Source: Streptomyces abyssalis (GTDB lineage Bacteria > Actinomycetota > Actinomycetes > Streptomycetales > Streptomycetaceae). From it: a stretch of 64,000 nucleotides of DNA. This document shows positions 1 to 7,372 of this stretch, in pieces. The notes below the pieces were generated by a model. That model ran no database searches and was not told the DNA's origin. It worked only from the letters and a program-made list of their open reading frames with translations. A program made the translations under genes and the position numbers. Position 1 is the stretch's first letter, and each line of letters begins with the position of its first letter. The stretch lies in assembly GCF_001751365.1 (NCBI RefSeq), contig NZ_LJGT01000041.1, positions 366,208 through 430,207 on the forward strand, in the 5' to 3' direction.

Positions 1-2
1 TG

Positions 3-740
3 GACGTGGCATCCGGCGGCGCGGAGGGCGATCTGCACCGCCCGTCGCCGGTGGAGGTGCTGCCCGAGGCCGGCAGGGACCCGGGGCGGCTGCGTATCGC
101 GCTGTCGCTGCGGCCTCCGTGGACGGCGACGGGAGCGTCGCTCGATCCGGTGGTACGGGCGGCGGTGACGGGCCTCGCCGAGCGCTTCGCGGCGCTCGGG
201 CACGAGGTCGAGGAGGCCGACCCGGCGTACGGGCCGATCGGGCTGGCGTTCGTGCCCAGGGCGACCGCGGGAATCCGCGAATGGACCGGCCGTGTCCCCG
301 ACTTCGCCCTGCTGGACGCCCGCACCCGGGGTGCCGCGCGTACGGGAAGGCTGCTGGGCGGGTCCGTACTGCGTGCCGCCCGCGCGGCCGAGGCGCCGCT
401 GCGCCGGCGCGTGGGGCGGATCTTCGGCCGCTACGACGTCGTACTCGCACCGACGACGGCCACTCCGCCGCTGCGCATCGGCGATCTCGCCGGTCTCTCC
501 GGCTGGCAGACCGACCGCACGATGATCGCCCACTGCCCGTACGCCTGGCCCTGGAACGCGCTCGGCTGGCCCGGTGTCAACGTGCCCGCCGGCTTCACCG
601 GTCCGGGTCTGCCGCTGGGTGCGCAGCTGCTGGGCCCGGAGAGCAGCGAGCCCCTGCTCGTCCGGCTGGCCGCCCAACTGGAGGCGGACCGGCGGTGGTT
701 CGAGCAGTGGCCGCCGCAGACGGAGCCCCGGGGGCGGTGA
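3..740 (+). CDS. amidase, C-terminal part (gene enters from outside the window)
   Basis: Last 245 codons of an amidase-signature hydrolase. The gene begins before position 1, so the N-terminal part with the family's Ser-Ser-Lys catalytic centre is not visible. The stretch NALGWPGVNVPAG followed by GLPLGAQLLGP, near the C-terminus, is the loop that closes the active site in amidase-signature enzymes. The family hydrolyses amide C-N bonds, but the substrate cannot be told from this end. No signal peptide or membrane segment is seen in the visible part. The reading frame ends with TGA at 738-740, and an inverted repeat about 40 bp further may terminate it. A GTG at position 6 lies in frame but is internal to the fold, so it is not taken as the start. 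Confidence 0.8.
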   Translation, partial: DVASGGAEGDLHRPSPVEVLPEAGRDPGRLRIALSLRPPWTATGASLDPVVRAAVTGLAERFAALGHEVEEADPAYGPIGLAFVPRATAGIREWTGRVPDFALLDARTRGAARTGRLLGGSVLRAARAAEAPLRRRVGRIFGRYDVVLAPTTATPPLRIGDLAGLSGWQTDRTMIAHCPYAWPWNALGWPGVNVPAGFTGPGLPLGAQLLGPESSEPLLVRLAAQLEADRRWFEQWPPQTEPRGR

Positions 741-778
741 GCGGCCAGGTCTGACTGAGGGCGGTTCCGGGGCCCATG

Positions 779-847
779 CCTCCCCGGAGCCTCCGGCCCG
801 CGTGGTGTCCCCAGGGGACCCCCGCTGGACGGAGACTCCGGGGGAGG
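779..847. terminator. nested inverted repeats after the amidase gene
   Basis: CCTCCCCGGAG (779-789) pairs with CTCCGGGGGAGG (836-847) with one bulged G. Inside lies a second palindrome, GTCCCC-A-GGGGAC (807-819). It sits 40 bp after the amidase stop and upstream of the GTPase gene. It may be a terminator or a structured 5' leader of the next gene. No T-run follows, as is usual in Streptomyces. Confidence 0.4.
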
Positions 848-927
848 GAGCCGAAATCCGGTTGCCCTGCGTGGCCGCCCTCTGGTGTGCTCCACCGCGA
901 CAGCACAGACCGGACAGGGAGAAGAAG

Positions 928-1038
928 ATGCGGCGAGCGTTCATGTCCAACCAGAAGGGAACATTCATTCACCTAAAGGACATGACGCTCTGTGAAAACG
1001 CTCAACCTGGGAATCCTGGCGCATGTAGACGCCGGTAA
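928..1038 (+). CDS. possible 36-aa leader ORF overlapping the ribosomal-protection GTPase
   Basis: An ATG at 928 follows a good ribosome-binding site (GGGAGAAG, spacing about 6) and opens a 36-codon frame. The frame runs through the Shine-Dalgarno region and start codon (992) of the GTPase gene in another frame and stops with TAA at 1036-1038. The peptide (MRRAFMSNQKGTFIHLKDM...) has no recognised domain. Ribosomal-protection genes of the Tet(M) type are known to have short leader ORFs that sense slowed translation. A leader that covers the downstream start would fit such attenuation, but this role is inferred from layout only. A second ATG at 943 is also possible. Confidence 0.4.
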   Translation: MRRAFMSNQKGTFIHLKDMTLCENAQPGNPGACRRR

Positions 1039-3031
1039 GACGAGCCTGACCGAGCGGCTGCTGCACGCCGCCGGAGTCATCGACGAGATCGGCAGTGTCG
1101 ACGACGGCAGCACCCTGACCGACTCCCTGGCCCTGGAGAGGCAGCGGGGGATCACCATCAAGTCCGCCGTCGTCTCGTTCACCGTCGGCGACGTCACGGT
1201 CAATCTGATCGACACCCCCGGCCACCCCGACTTCATCGCGGAGGTGGAACGCGCCCTCGGCGTGCTCGACGGCGCGGTGCTCGTGCTGTCCGCCGTCGAA
1301 GGGGTGCAGGCCCAGACCCGCGTTCTGATGCGCACGCTGCAGCGCCTGGACATCCCCACGCTCCTCTTCGTCAACAAGATCGACCGTGCGGGAGCGCAGT
1401 ACGAGCGTGTGCTGCGGAGGATCGCGGAGAAGCTGACACCCGCCGCCGTCCCGATGGGAGGTGTGCGTGAACTCGGCACGCCCGCCGCCGCGTTCACGCC
1501 GCACGGCCCGTCCGACGCCGGCTTCGCCTCGCGCCTCGCCGAAGTGCTCGCCGAAGGCGACGACGAACTGCTGGCGGCGTACGTCGAGGACGAGACCGCC
1601 CTGTCGCACGACCGGCTGCGCTCGGAGCTGGCGGCCCAGTCCCGGCGGGGAGTCGTGCATCCCGTCTTCTTCGGCTCGGCCATCACCGGTGCCGGCGTGG
1701 AGGCGCTCACCGCGGGGCTCACTGAGCTGCTGCCCGCCGGCGAGGGCGATCCGGACGGGCCCGCCCGCGGCACCGTCTTCAAGGTCGAACGGGCCCCGGG
1801 TGGGGCGAAGACCGCGTACGTCCGGATGTTCTCCGGGACCGTCCGCGTACGGGACCGGCTGCTGCACGGCGCCGGCGCCCGCTCCGAGGGGGCCGAGCCG
1901 GCAGAGGGGAGCGAGGGGAAGGTCACCGGCATCGACGTCTTCGAGCGGGGAGGGCACGTCCAGAGCCCGTCCGTCGCCGCCGGGCGGATCGGGAGACTGC
2001 GCGGGCTGCCCGGAGTGCGGATCGGCGACACGATCGGCGACGCCGGTGCCGTCCGCGAACCGGCCGGGGAGCGGCACCACTTCGCGCCGCCGACGCTGGA
2101 GACCGTCGTCACGCCCTGCCGGGACGCGGACAGGGGCCCGCTGCACAACGCCCTCACCCAGCTCGCCGAGCAGGACCCGCTGATCGGGCTGCGGCAGGAC
2201 GAACTCCGCGGCGAGGTCCATGTGTCGCTCTACGGCGAGGTGCAGAAGGAGGTCGTACAGGCCACGCTCGCCGACGAGTTCGGCCTCGACGTCACCTTCC
2301 GAGAGTCCACCACCATCTGCGTCGAACGGCTGGACGGGCCGGGGTCGGCAGCGGAGATCATGCACAAGGAGCCCAACCCGTTCCTCGCGACCGTGGGGCT
2401 GCGCATCGAACCGGCGCCGCCGGGCAGCGGCGTGCGCTACGGGCTGGAGGTCGAACTGGGCTCCATGCCCTACGCGTTCATGAGAGCCGTCGAGGACACC
2501 GTCCGGCAGACGCTGCACGAGGGAATCCACGGCTGGGAGATCCCCGACTGCACCGTCACCATGACGCACTCCGGGTACTCGCCGCGGCAGAGCCACGCCC
2601 ACGCGATCTTCGACAAGAGCATGTCCAGCACCGGAGCCGACTTCCGGCAGCTGACACCCCTGGTCGTGATGGATGCGCTGAAGCGAGCCGGTACGACGGT
2701 GCACGAGCCGATGCACCACTTCCGGCTGGAGGTCCCCGCGGAGACGTTCGGTGCCGTGCTGCCCGTGCTCTCACGCCTGCGCGCGGTGCCGCAGGCGCCG
2801 GTGACGAAAGGCGACGCGTATCTGCTGGAGGGCGAGATCCCGGCGGCCCGTGTGCACGCGCTGGAGCAGCAACTGCCCACGCTGACCAGCGGGGAGGGCG
2901 TGCTGGAGTGCGCCTTCGCGCGGTACCGGCCGGTGGTGGGCGGGATCCCGTCGCGGCCGCGCACCGACAACGACCCGCTCAACAGGAAGGATTACCTGCT
3001 GCGTGTCGTACGGAGGGTCGCCGGAGCGTGA
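992..3031 (+). CDS. ribosomal-protection GTPase, TetM/OtrA type
   Basis: 679-residue translation-factor GTPase close in length to OtrA (about 663) and Tet(M) (639). Such proteins resemble EF-G, bind the ribosome and release tetracyclines. The N-terminal G domain has the P-loop AHVDAGKTSLTERLL, the switch region RQRGITIKSA, the G3 motif DTPGHPD and the G4 motif NKID. The C-terminal half has the EF-G domain IV/V-type segment with MTHSGYSPRQSHAHAIFDKSMSS; the SGYSPRQSHAH stretch resembles the tip of domain IV in Tet(M)-type proteins. The start is GTG 992 with AAAGGA at 975-980. The gene stands alone, with no tetracycline cluster nearby. Such chromosomal copies in Streptomyces may give self-protection or intrinsic low-level resistance. 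EF-G itself is less likely because EF-G uses a different switch and is encoded near rpsL. Confidence 0.85.
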   Translation: MKTLNLGILAHVDAGKTSLTERLLHAAGVIDEIGSVDDGSTLTDSLALERQRGITIKSAVVSFTVGDVTVNLIDTPGHPDFIAEVERALGVLDGAVLVLSAVEGVQAQTRVLMRTLQRLDIPTLLFVNKIDRAGAQYERVLRRIAEKLTPAAVPMGGVRELGTPAAAFTPHGPSDAGFASRLAEVLAEGDDELLAAYVEDETALSHDRLRSELAAQSRRGVVHPVFFGSAITGAGVEALTAGLTELLPAGEGDPDGPARGTVFKVERAPGGAKTAYVRMFSGTVRVRDRLLHGAGARSEGAEPAEGSEGKVTGIDVFERGGHVQSPSVAAGRIGRLRGLPGVRIGDTIGDAGAVREPAGERHHFAPPTLETVVTPCRDADRGPLHNALTQLAEQDPLIGLRQDELRGEVHVSLYGEVQKEVVQATLADEFGLDVTFRESTTICVERLDGPGSAAEIMHKEPNPFLATVGLRIEPAPPGSGVRYGLEVELGSMPYAFMRAVEDTVRQTLHEGIHGWEIPDCTVTMTHSGYSPRQSHAHAIFDKSMSSTGADFRQLTPLVVMDALKRAGTTVHEPMHHFRLEVPAETFGAVLPVLSRLRAVPQAPVTKGDAYLLEGEIPAARVHALEQQLPTLTSGEGVLECAFARYRPVVGGIPSRPRTDNDPLNRKDYLLRVVRRVAGA

Positions 3032-3087
3032 CCGCCGCGTGTCGCGGACGGACGGGTCCGCTCACGGTGCGGTCATGGTGGGTGCGG

Positions 3088-3819
3088 TCACGGGGCGGTC
3101 GGTCCCGGCGCGAGGACGTCCAGTTCGGCCAGGGCGTCCTCGGTGATGGTGCGCATGATGCGCTCCGCACCGGCTCCGTCCCCCTCCCGCACGGCCTCGG
3201 CGACCTGGACGTGCATGGTGACGGCCTCCTGGCGGGGGTCGCTGAACATCACCTCGTGCTCGGTACGTCCCGTGAGGACGGCGGCGACGACGTCGCCGAG
3301 CCTGGCGAACATCTCGTTGCGGGACGCCCGCAGTATCACGCGGTGGAAGGCGACGTCGTGCACGAGGTAGTTCTCCAGCTGCTCCCCGCGGGAGGTGCGC
3401 ACCAGGCCCAGCGCGTGCTCGGTCAGCTCCGCGCACTCCTCCGGGGTGGCCAGCTCGGCCGCGAGCCGGGCGGCCACCGGCTCGACGGCCGAGCGCAGCC
3501 TGGTCAGCGAGCGCAGCTGCCGCGGCCGGTCAGCACCCGCGAGGCGCCAGGTGATCACCTGCGGGTCGAAGACGTTCCACTGCTCGGTGGGGAGGACGGT
3601 CACCCCGACCCGGCGGCGCGACTCCACGAGGTGCATGGACTCCAGCACCCGCACCGCCTCGCGTACGACGGTGCGTGAGACCTCGTACTGCTCGGCCAGC
3701 TCGTCCGTGAGCAGCACGGTGCCCGGAGGGTGGTCACCTGCGGTGATCGCGGGCCCGAGCCGGGCGAGCAGCCGCGCGTGCAGCCCCCGGCCCGGGCCGT
3801 CCGCAGCCTGGCTGGTCAT
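3088..3819 (-). CDS. GntR/FadR-family regulator, probably of gluconate use
   Basis: 243-residue repressor of the FadR subfamily. The winged helix-turn-helix lies at about residues 10-75 (LTDELAEQYEVSRTVVREAVRVL). It is followed by an FCD effector-binding domain (about 95-225) with the metal-site pattern D..FHR in HDVAFHRVIL. It is divergent from the gluconokinase gene across 184 bp, which in actinobacteria marks a gluconate repressor acting on its neighbour. The effector would be gluconate or its 6-phosphate; that is inference from context. No gluconate permease gene is next to it, so a transporter would have to be elsewhere. Confidence 0.8.
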   Translation of the reverse strand: MTSQAADGPGRGLHARLLARLGPAITAGDHPPGTVLLTDELAEQYEVSRTVVREAVRVLESMHLVESRRRVGVTVLPTEQWNVFDPQVITWRLAGADRPRQLRSLTRLRSAVEPVAARLAAELATPEECAELTEHALGLVRTSRGEQLENYLVHDVAFHRVILRASRNEMFARLGDVVAAVLTGRTEHEVMFSDPRQEAVTMHVQVAEAVREGDGAGAERIMRTITEDALAELDVLAPGPTAP

Positions 3820-3882
3820 GAGTCTCCTGGTTACTTGCCGCCCGCCCCGACGGAATCAGCGTACGTGGTGGCCGTCTCCGCA

Positions 3883-3902
3883 ATTAAGTATGACGATTTA
3901 AT
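3883..3902. promoter_or_regulatory. AT-rich inverted repeat between gntR-like and gluconokinase genes
   Basis: ATTAA (3883-3887) and TTAAT (3898-3902) form an inverted repeat with a 10-bp spacer. The surrounding stretch (3881-3935) is clearly AT-richer than the rest of the window. The position in the divergent promoter region suits an operator for the GntR protein. The half-sites do not match the classic FadR consensus, so assignment is tentative. Confidence 0.35.
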
Positions 3903-4003
3903 GTCCTGCTATTGAATACGTGTGACGTAATGAGGTTGAGTGTGCCGCGCCCGGCCGAAGACGCCGGACAGAACGCCGGACGAGCACGACTGCGAGGTGC
4001 GAC

Positions 4004-4633
4004 ATGGGGTCTGCCGACCGAAAGCCTGGGACCTCCCCGCCGAAGGCCCGGGGCCTCCCCGCCGCGACGGGCGGCGTCGTGATCGTCATGGGCGTGGCCG
4101 GCACCGGCAAGACCACTGTCGGGGCGCTGCTCTCCGAGGCGCTCGGCGTGCCCTACGCCGAGGCCGACGCCTTCCATCCGCCCGCCAACGTCGCCAAGAT
4201 GACCGCCGGCGAGGCCCTCGATGACGCCGACCGCGAGCCCTGGCTCGACGCCATCGGCGAGTGGGCGGCCGAGCGGGCGGACTCCGGCGGCGTCGTCAGC
4301 TGCTCCGCACTCAAGCGGGCCTACCGCGACCGGCTGCGCGCCGCCGCACCCCGCGCCTTCTTCGTCCACCTCACCGGGGACCGCTCGCTGATCGCGAGGC
4401 GCATGGAGCAGCGCCGGGACCACTTCATGCCGCTCACGCTGCTGGATTCCCAGTTCGAGGCCCTGGAGCCGCTTCAGCCGGACGAGGCGGGGGCCGCCGT
4501 CGAGGTGTGCGCCGACCCGGACACCGTCACGCGACGGGCCGTCGAGGCGCTCCGCGAGTGGTCCGTGGCGTCTTACGGGTCGCCGGCGGCCCGTCCGTGG
4601 ACCAGCGACCCGGCCTGCCGCTCGCGTCGCTGA
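4004..4633 (+). CDS. gntK: gluconokinase
   Basis: ATP:gluconate 6-phosphotransferase, feeding gluconate into the pentose phosphate pathway. The P-loop GVAGTGKTT is at about residues 30-40. The GntK-type substrate segment EADAFHPPANVAKM and the SCSALKRAYRDRLR and RRDHFMP motifs follow. At 209 residues it is longer than the usual 165-180. About 26 extra N-terminal residues are encoded by a GC-rich repeat (4033-4064) that recurs inside a second coding sequence near 11816. The start at ATG 4004 has GAGGTG upstream. A GTG near 4079, just before the P-loop, would give a normal-length enzyme and place the repeat in the leader. It is divergent from the GntR gene. Confidence 0.88.
   Translation: MGSADRKPGTSPPKARGLPAATGGVVIVMGVAGTGKTTVGALLSEALGVPYAEADAFHPPANVAKMTAGEALDDADREPWLDAIGEWAAERADSGGVVSCSALKRAYRDRLRAAAPRAFFVHLTGDRSLIARRMEQRRDHFMPLTLLDSQFEALEPLQPDEAGAAVEVCADPDTVTRRAVEALREWSVASYGSPAARPWTSDPACRSRR
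4033..4064. repeat. short GC-rich repeat inside the 5' end of gntK
   Basis: CCCCGCCGAAGGCCCGGGGC, continuing with CTCCCCGCCG, recurs with three differences at about 11819-11848 inside a glycosyltransferase gene. Both copies are translated in frame, if the starts are right, and code for non-conserved Pro/Gly/Arg-rich peptide. Confidence 0.6.
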
Positions 4634-4669
4634 TGCCGGTCGCCGGGACTGTGCTGATCGCCGCGGTGG

Positions 4670-4694
4670 GGGCCCGCGCCAGGTGCGCGGGCCC
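4670..4694. terminator. bidirectional hairpin between convergent genes
   Basis: GGGCCCGCGC (4670-4679) and GCGCGGGCCC (4685-4694) form a perfect 10-bp stem with a 5-nt loop. It lies between the ends of gntK and the convergent sialyltransferase-like gene. Confidence 0.65.
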
Positions 4695-4718
4695 GCCTCT
4701 GCCGCACCGGCCGTCCGC

Positions 4719-6200
4719 TCAGCCGACCGTCGCGCGCTTCAGCGCCCGTACGCGGCGGGCCACCCGGCGCACCGTGGGCCGGCGTCGCAGGAACGCGAAC
4801 TGCTTCGTCCAGCCGCCCGGCAGGGCCAGCGCCGTGAGCCGGCGCCGCTTGAAGTAGCGGCGCGTACGTGAGTCGAGGTTCGCGGAGAGATACCGTTCCG
4901 CCTCGCCGCGCATCTCCGGCAGGATCTCGGGCTGCATGCAGAAGCCCACCGCGCGCAGCAGACCCGTCAGTTGACGCTCGATCCCGGCCGCGTCCGGCAT
5001 CCGCCAGGAGACCGCGGCAGGCCCGGCGGCGGAATCCCCGGTGCCCGAACCGTCCGCCGCGGCGGAGGCCGCCCCGTCGCCGCCGGCCTCCCCGCCGACG
5101 TCCGGCAGCAGCGCGTCCACGAGCGTGACCGGCACCCGGTTGCTGTTCTGGTACGGCGCGATGCGCTCCAGCAGCAGACCCGTTCCCGTACGGGCGACGG
5201 GCAGCCCGTAGAAGGACGCGGCCGTCAGCAGAGCCGTCGAGAAGCAGCCCACGACCAGCTCCGGACGCACCTCCTCGTACAGCACCTCCGCCAGGACCGG
5301 GGTGTTCAGCACCAGCAGCTCGACGCCGAGTTCACCGGCCTCCTTCTCCAGCGCCCGCGAGAAGCGCGCAGGCGCGACGGGGTGCGGCTTGAACACCACG
5401 CTGCGGTGGCCGAGCCGCGCGGCTCCGCGGAGCATCCGCAGATGGAGCGCCTCCTCCTCCTCGGTGGTGAGGATCTCCAGCGCCGACAGGTACTGCCCCA
5501 GCAGCAGCGCACCGCCCCGCGGCGCCGACGTCACGGCCGGCGGAACGTCACGGGCCAGCTCGGCCAGTACGGAGGTGAAGGCAGCGGTGGGCACGATCTC
5601 GCTCGGAACCTCGAACTCCGTGAGCAGCAGCGGCTCCAGGCCCGGCAGCAGGTCGAGATGGAGCAGACGGCGTACGCGCGAGCCGACCAGCGGGTCGAGC
5701 TTGTTGCGGGTGGGGCCGTAGCTCATCAGACCGTCCGCGTACACCTCCAGCGGTGCGTCCGGGAACGACCGGGCGAGGGCGAGGGCCGGATCGACCTGGA
5801 TGGACTCGACGACGAGCTCCACCTCGTCGTCGCCGAGGCCCCACAGCAGCCGCAGATAGCGCTCCAGCATCGGCACGTCGTCCGTGCGCGGGGACCAGCC
5901 CCCCGGATGGAAGGGGTGGATCGCCTCGTTCCACGACAGCACGCGGTCGAAGCGGCCGCGCAGCCGCTCGAACCCCGGCATGGCGTCCAGCGGAGGAGTC
6001 GTCTCCGGGTTCGCCGCGTTGTTGCTGACCAGCAGCAGCCGGCGGTCGGCCTTTCCTCCCCCGTGCCGGGAGTCCGCGGAGAAGCTGCCGGCGTCGATGG
6101 CGGCGGCGAGCGTCGCGGCACCGTAGAGGGTCGAGGCGAAGAAGATCTGCGTACGCATGCGGGGGGTCCTGGTCCGTCCTGGAAGGTCTGTGTCGCTCAC
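4719..6200 (-). CDS. alpha-2,8-polysialyltransferase-like protein
   Basis: 493-residue protein that I place with the bacterial polysialyltransferase-like families. Features are an N-terminal Rossmann-like start (RTQIFFASTLYGAATLAAAI), a central segment with YADGLMSYGPTRNKL, and a C-terminal nucleotide-sugar half with VVFKPHPVAP and VVGCFSTALLTAASFYGLPV. KPHP and the S-T pair in the S/T-A-L segment are the catalytic and CMP-binding motifs of this fold. The C-terminus is very basic (RRYFKRRRL), suiting membrane attachment. GTG 6200 overlaps the TGA of the upstream GT2 gene (GTGA) and has GGGAGAGG in front, so it is chosen; ATG 6158 is the alternative. It would transfer nonulosonate from the CMP-sugar made by the neighbouring genes. 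The acceptor is unknown. Confidence 0.65.
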   Translation of the reverse strand: MSDTDLPGRTRTPRMRTQIFFASTLYGAATLAAAIDAGSFSADSRHGGGKADRRLLLVSNNAANPETTPPLDAMPGFERLRGRFDRVLSWNEAIHPFHPGGWSPRTDDVPMLERYLRLLWGLGDDEVELVVESIQVDPALALARSFPDAPLEVYADGLMSYGPTRNKLDPLVGSRVRRLLHLDLLPGLEPLLLTEFEVPSEIVPTAAFTSVLAELARDVPPAVTSAPRGGALLLGQYLSALEILTTEEEEALHLRMLRGAARLGHRSVVFKPHPVAPARFSRALEKEAGELGVELLVLNTPVLAEVLYEEVRPELVVGCFSTALLTAASFYGLPVARTGTGLLLERIAPYQNSNRVPVTLVDALLPDVGGEAGGDGAASAAADGSGTGDSAAGPAAVSWRMPDAAGIERQLTGLLRAVGFCMQPEILPEMRGEAERYLSANLDSRTRRYFKRRRLTALALPGGWTKQFAFLRRRPTVRRVARRVRALKRATVG

Positions 6201-7198
6201 GCTGCCTCTCCCGGCGCCTTGCTGCGGAGGACGGCGGGCCGGCGGCGCAGCCTGCGCAGCCGGGAGGCGCGTTCGAGGTCCATCGAGTCGAGGGCGTCGG
6301 AGAGCACACCGGACGGGAGGCGCTTGAGCACGGCCGCGCTGCGCGCACGCAGTTCGCGCTCCACGCGGGGCTGGAACCTCCCGCTGGTCAGATGGTGGGA
6401 GATGATCGCGCAGTAGGTGCGCACGGCCTTCGGCAGCAGGGTCTCCGCGTCCCTGTCCCGTGCCGTCTCGTCGACGACCTGGTCGAAGGCGCGGATGAAG
6501 TCCAGCTGGCGCACGTCGCCGATCTGTGTGAGCGAGGAGGCGACGCCGCGCCGGTAGTAGACGCCCATGAGGCCGACGGCGGCGAAGGACTTCGCCTCGC
6601 GGTGCAGCCGCCAGATCCACGGGCGGTCCTCGGCGGTGCGCAGCCCGTGCGTGAAGTGCAGCAGCCCGTCGTCCAGCAGCCGGCGGTGGTAGATGCCCGC
6701 CCAGGCGTAGGCGTAGTCGACGGACGTCGTGCGGTCCGCCGGCAGGATCGCCTCGCGCGGATCCATGACCACGCCGCGGCGGCCGTGCGGGACGCGGGCG
6801 ATCGTACGGGCGCGGGCGGTGCAGCTGACGTGGTCGGTGCGCACGAAGTCGCAGCCCAGCTCCTCGATGGCGGCGAGCAGCCGGGGGTAGTAGCCCGGCG
6901 CGATCCAGTCGTCGCCGTCGAGGAACGTGAGGTATCTGCCGCGGGAGGCGTCCAGGCCGGTGTTGCGCGCGGTCGCGAGGCCACCGTTCTGCTCGTGCCG
7001 TACGAGGACGGCACCGCTCAGTTCCCGCTCGGCCTCCTCGAGAATCTCGGGAGTGGCATCCGTCGAACAGTCGTCGACAAGAATGAATTCGATGTCCTCG
7101 CGAGCATTGGCGCGTAGGCTTCTGATTGCTTCAGGGGCATAGGACTGCACGTTGTAGAACGGCACGATGACGGAGAGATTGACCACCCGGCCGACCAT
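6197..7198 (-). CDS. family 2 glycosyltransferase
   Basis: GT-A fold enzyme of about 333 residues. It begins LSVIVPFYNV, followed by the sugar-nucleotide motif VDDCSTDATPE and the metal-binding DGDDWI near residue 100. The C-terminal half is helical and basic, with no clear membrane anchor. It is translationally coupled to the polysialyltransferase-like gene by a GTGA overlap, so the two likely act on the same glycan. The start is uncertain: ATG 7198 is used, GTG 7240 adds 14 residues without a ribosome-binding site, and GTG 7186 begins right at the fold. Donor and acceptor are unknown. Confidence 0.75.
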   Translation of the reverse strand: MVGRVVNLSVIVPFYNVQSYAPEAIRSLRANAREDIEFILVDDCSTDATPEILEEAERELSGAVLVRHEQNGGLATARNTGLDASRGRYLTFLDGDDWIAPGYYPRLLAAIEELGCDFVRTDHVSCTARARTIARVPHGRRGVVMDPREAILPADRTTSVDYAYAWAGIYHRRLLDDGLLHFTHGLRTAEDRPWIWRLHREAKSFAAVGLMGVYYRRGVASSLTQIGDVRQLDFIRAFDQVVDETARDRDAETLLPKAVRTYCAIISHHLTSGRFQPRVERELRARSAAVLKRLPSGVLSDALDSMDLERASRLRRLRRRPAVLRSKAPGEAA

Positions 7199-7359
7199 AG
7201 AGCCGCCCGCGGCCGAGATTGTGGCCTGCGCGGCAATCACCGGTGAACGGCGCGTGGCGGGATGGTGAATCAGTTTGCCCGCGGGCCAGTTGGCCGGTCG
7301 GCGGTGCGCTGTTAACCCGTTGTTGTATTTCCGTTGGGCCGGGCTCCGGAATTGCTTTC

Positions 7360-7365
7360 TAGCGT
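7360..7365 (+). promoter_or_regulatory. possible leaderless -10 box for the DUF6716-type gene
   Basis: TAGCGT ends 7 nt before GTG 7373, and no Shine-Dalgarno sequence precedes that start. A weak TTG-containing -35 lies about 20 bp upstream. Confidence 0.35.
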
Positions 7366-7372
7366 CATAGAC

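Noticed and set aside
965..2719. 584-aa open frame antisense to the ribosomal-protection GTPase
   Set aside because: Typical high-GC shadow frame: the sense strand codes a complete conserved GTPase with all motifs, and the antisense product has no domain or ribosome-binding site.
3820..4003. Gluconate permease gene next to the gntR-gntK pair
   Set aside because: Expected from other actinobacteria, but no 12-helix transporter frame lies on either side.
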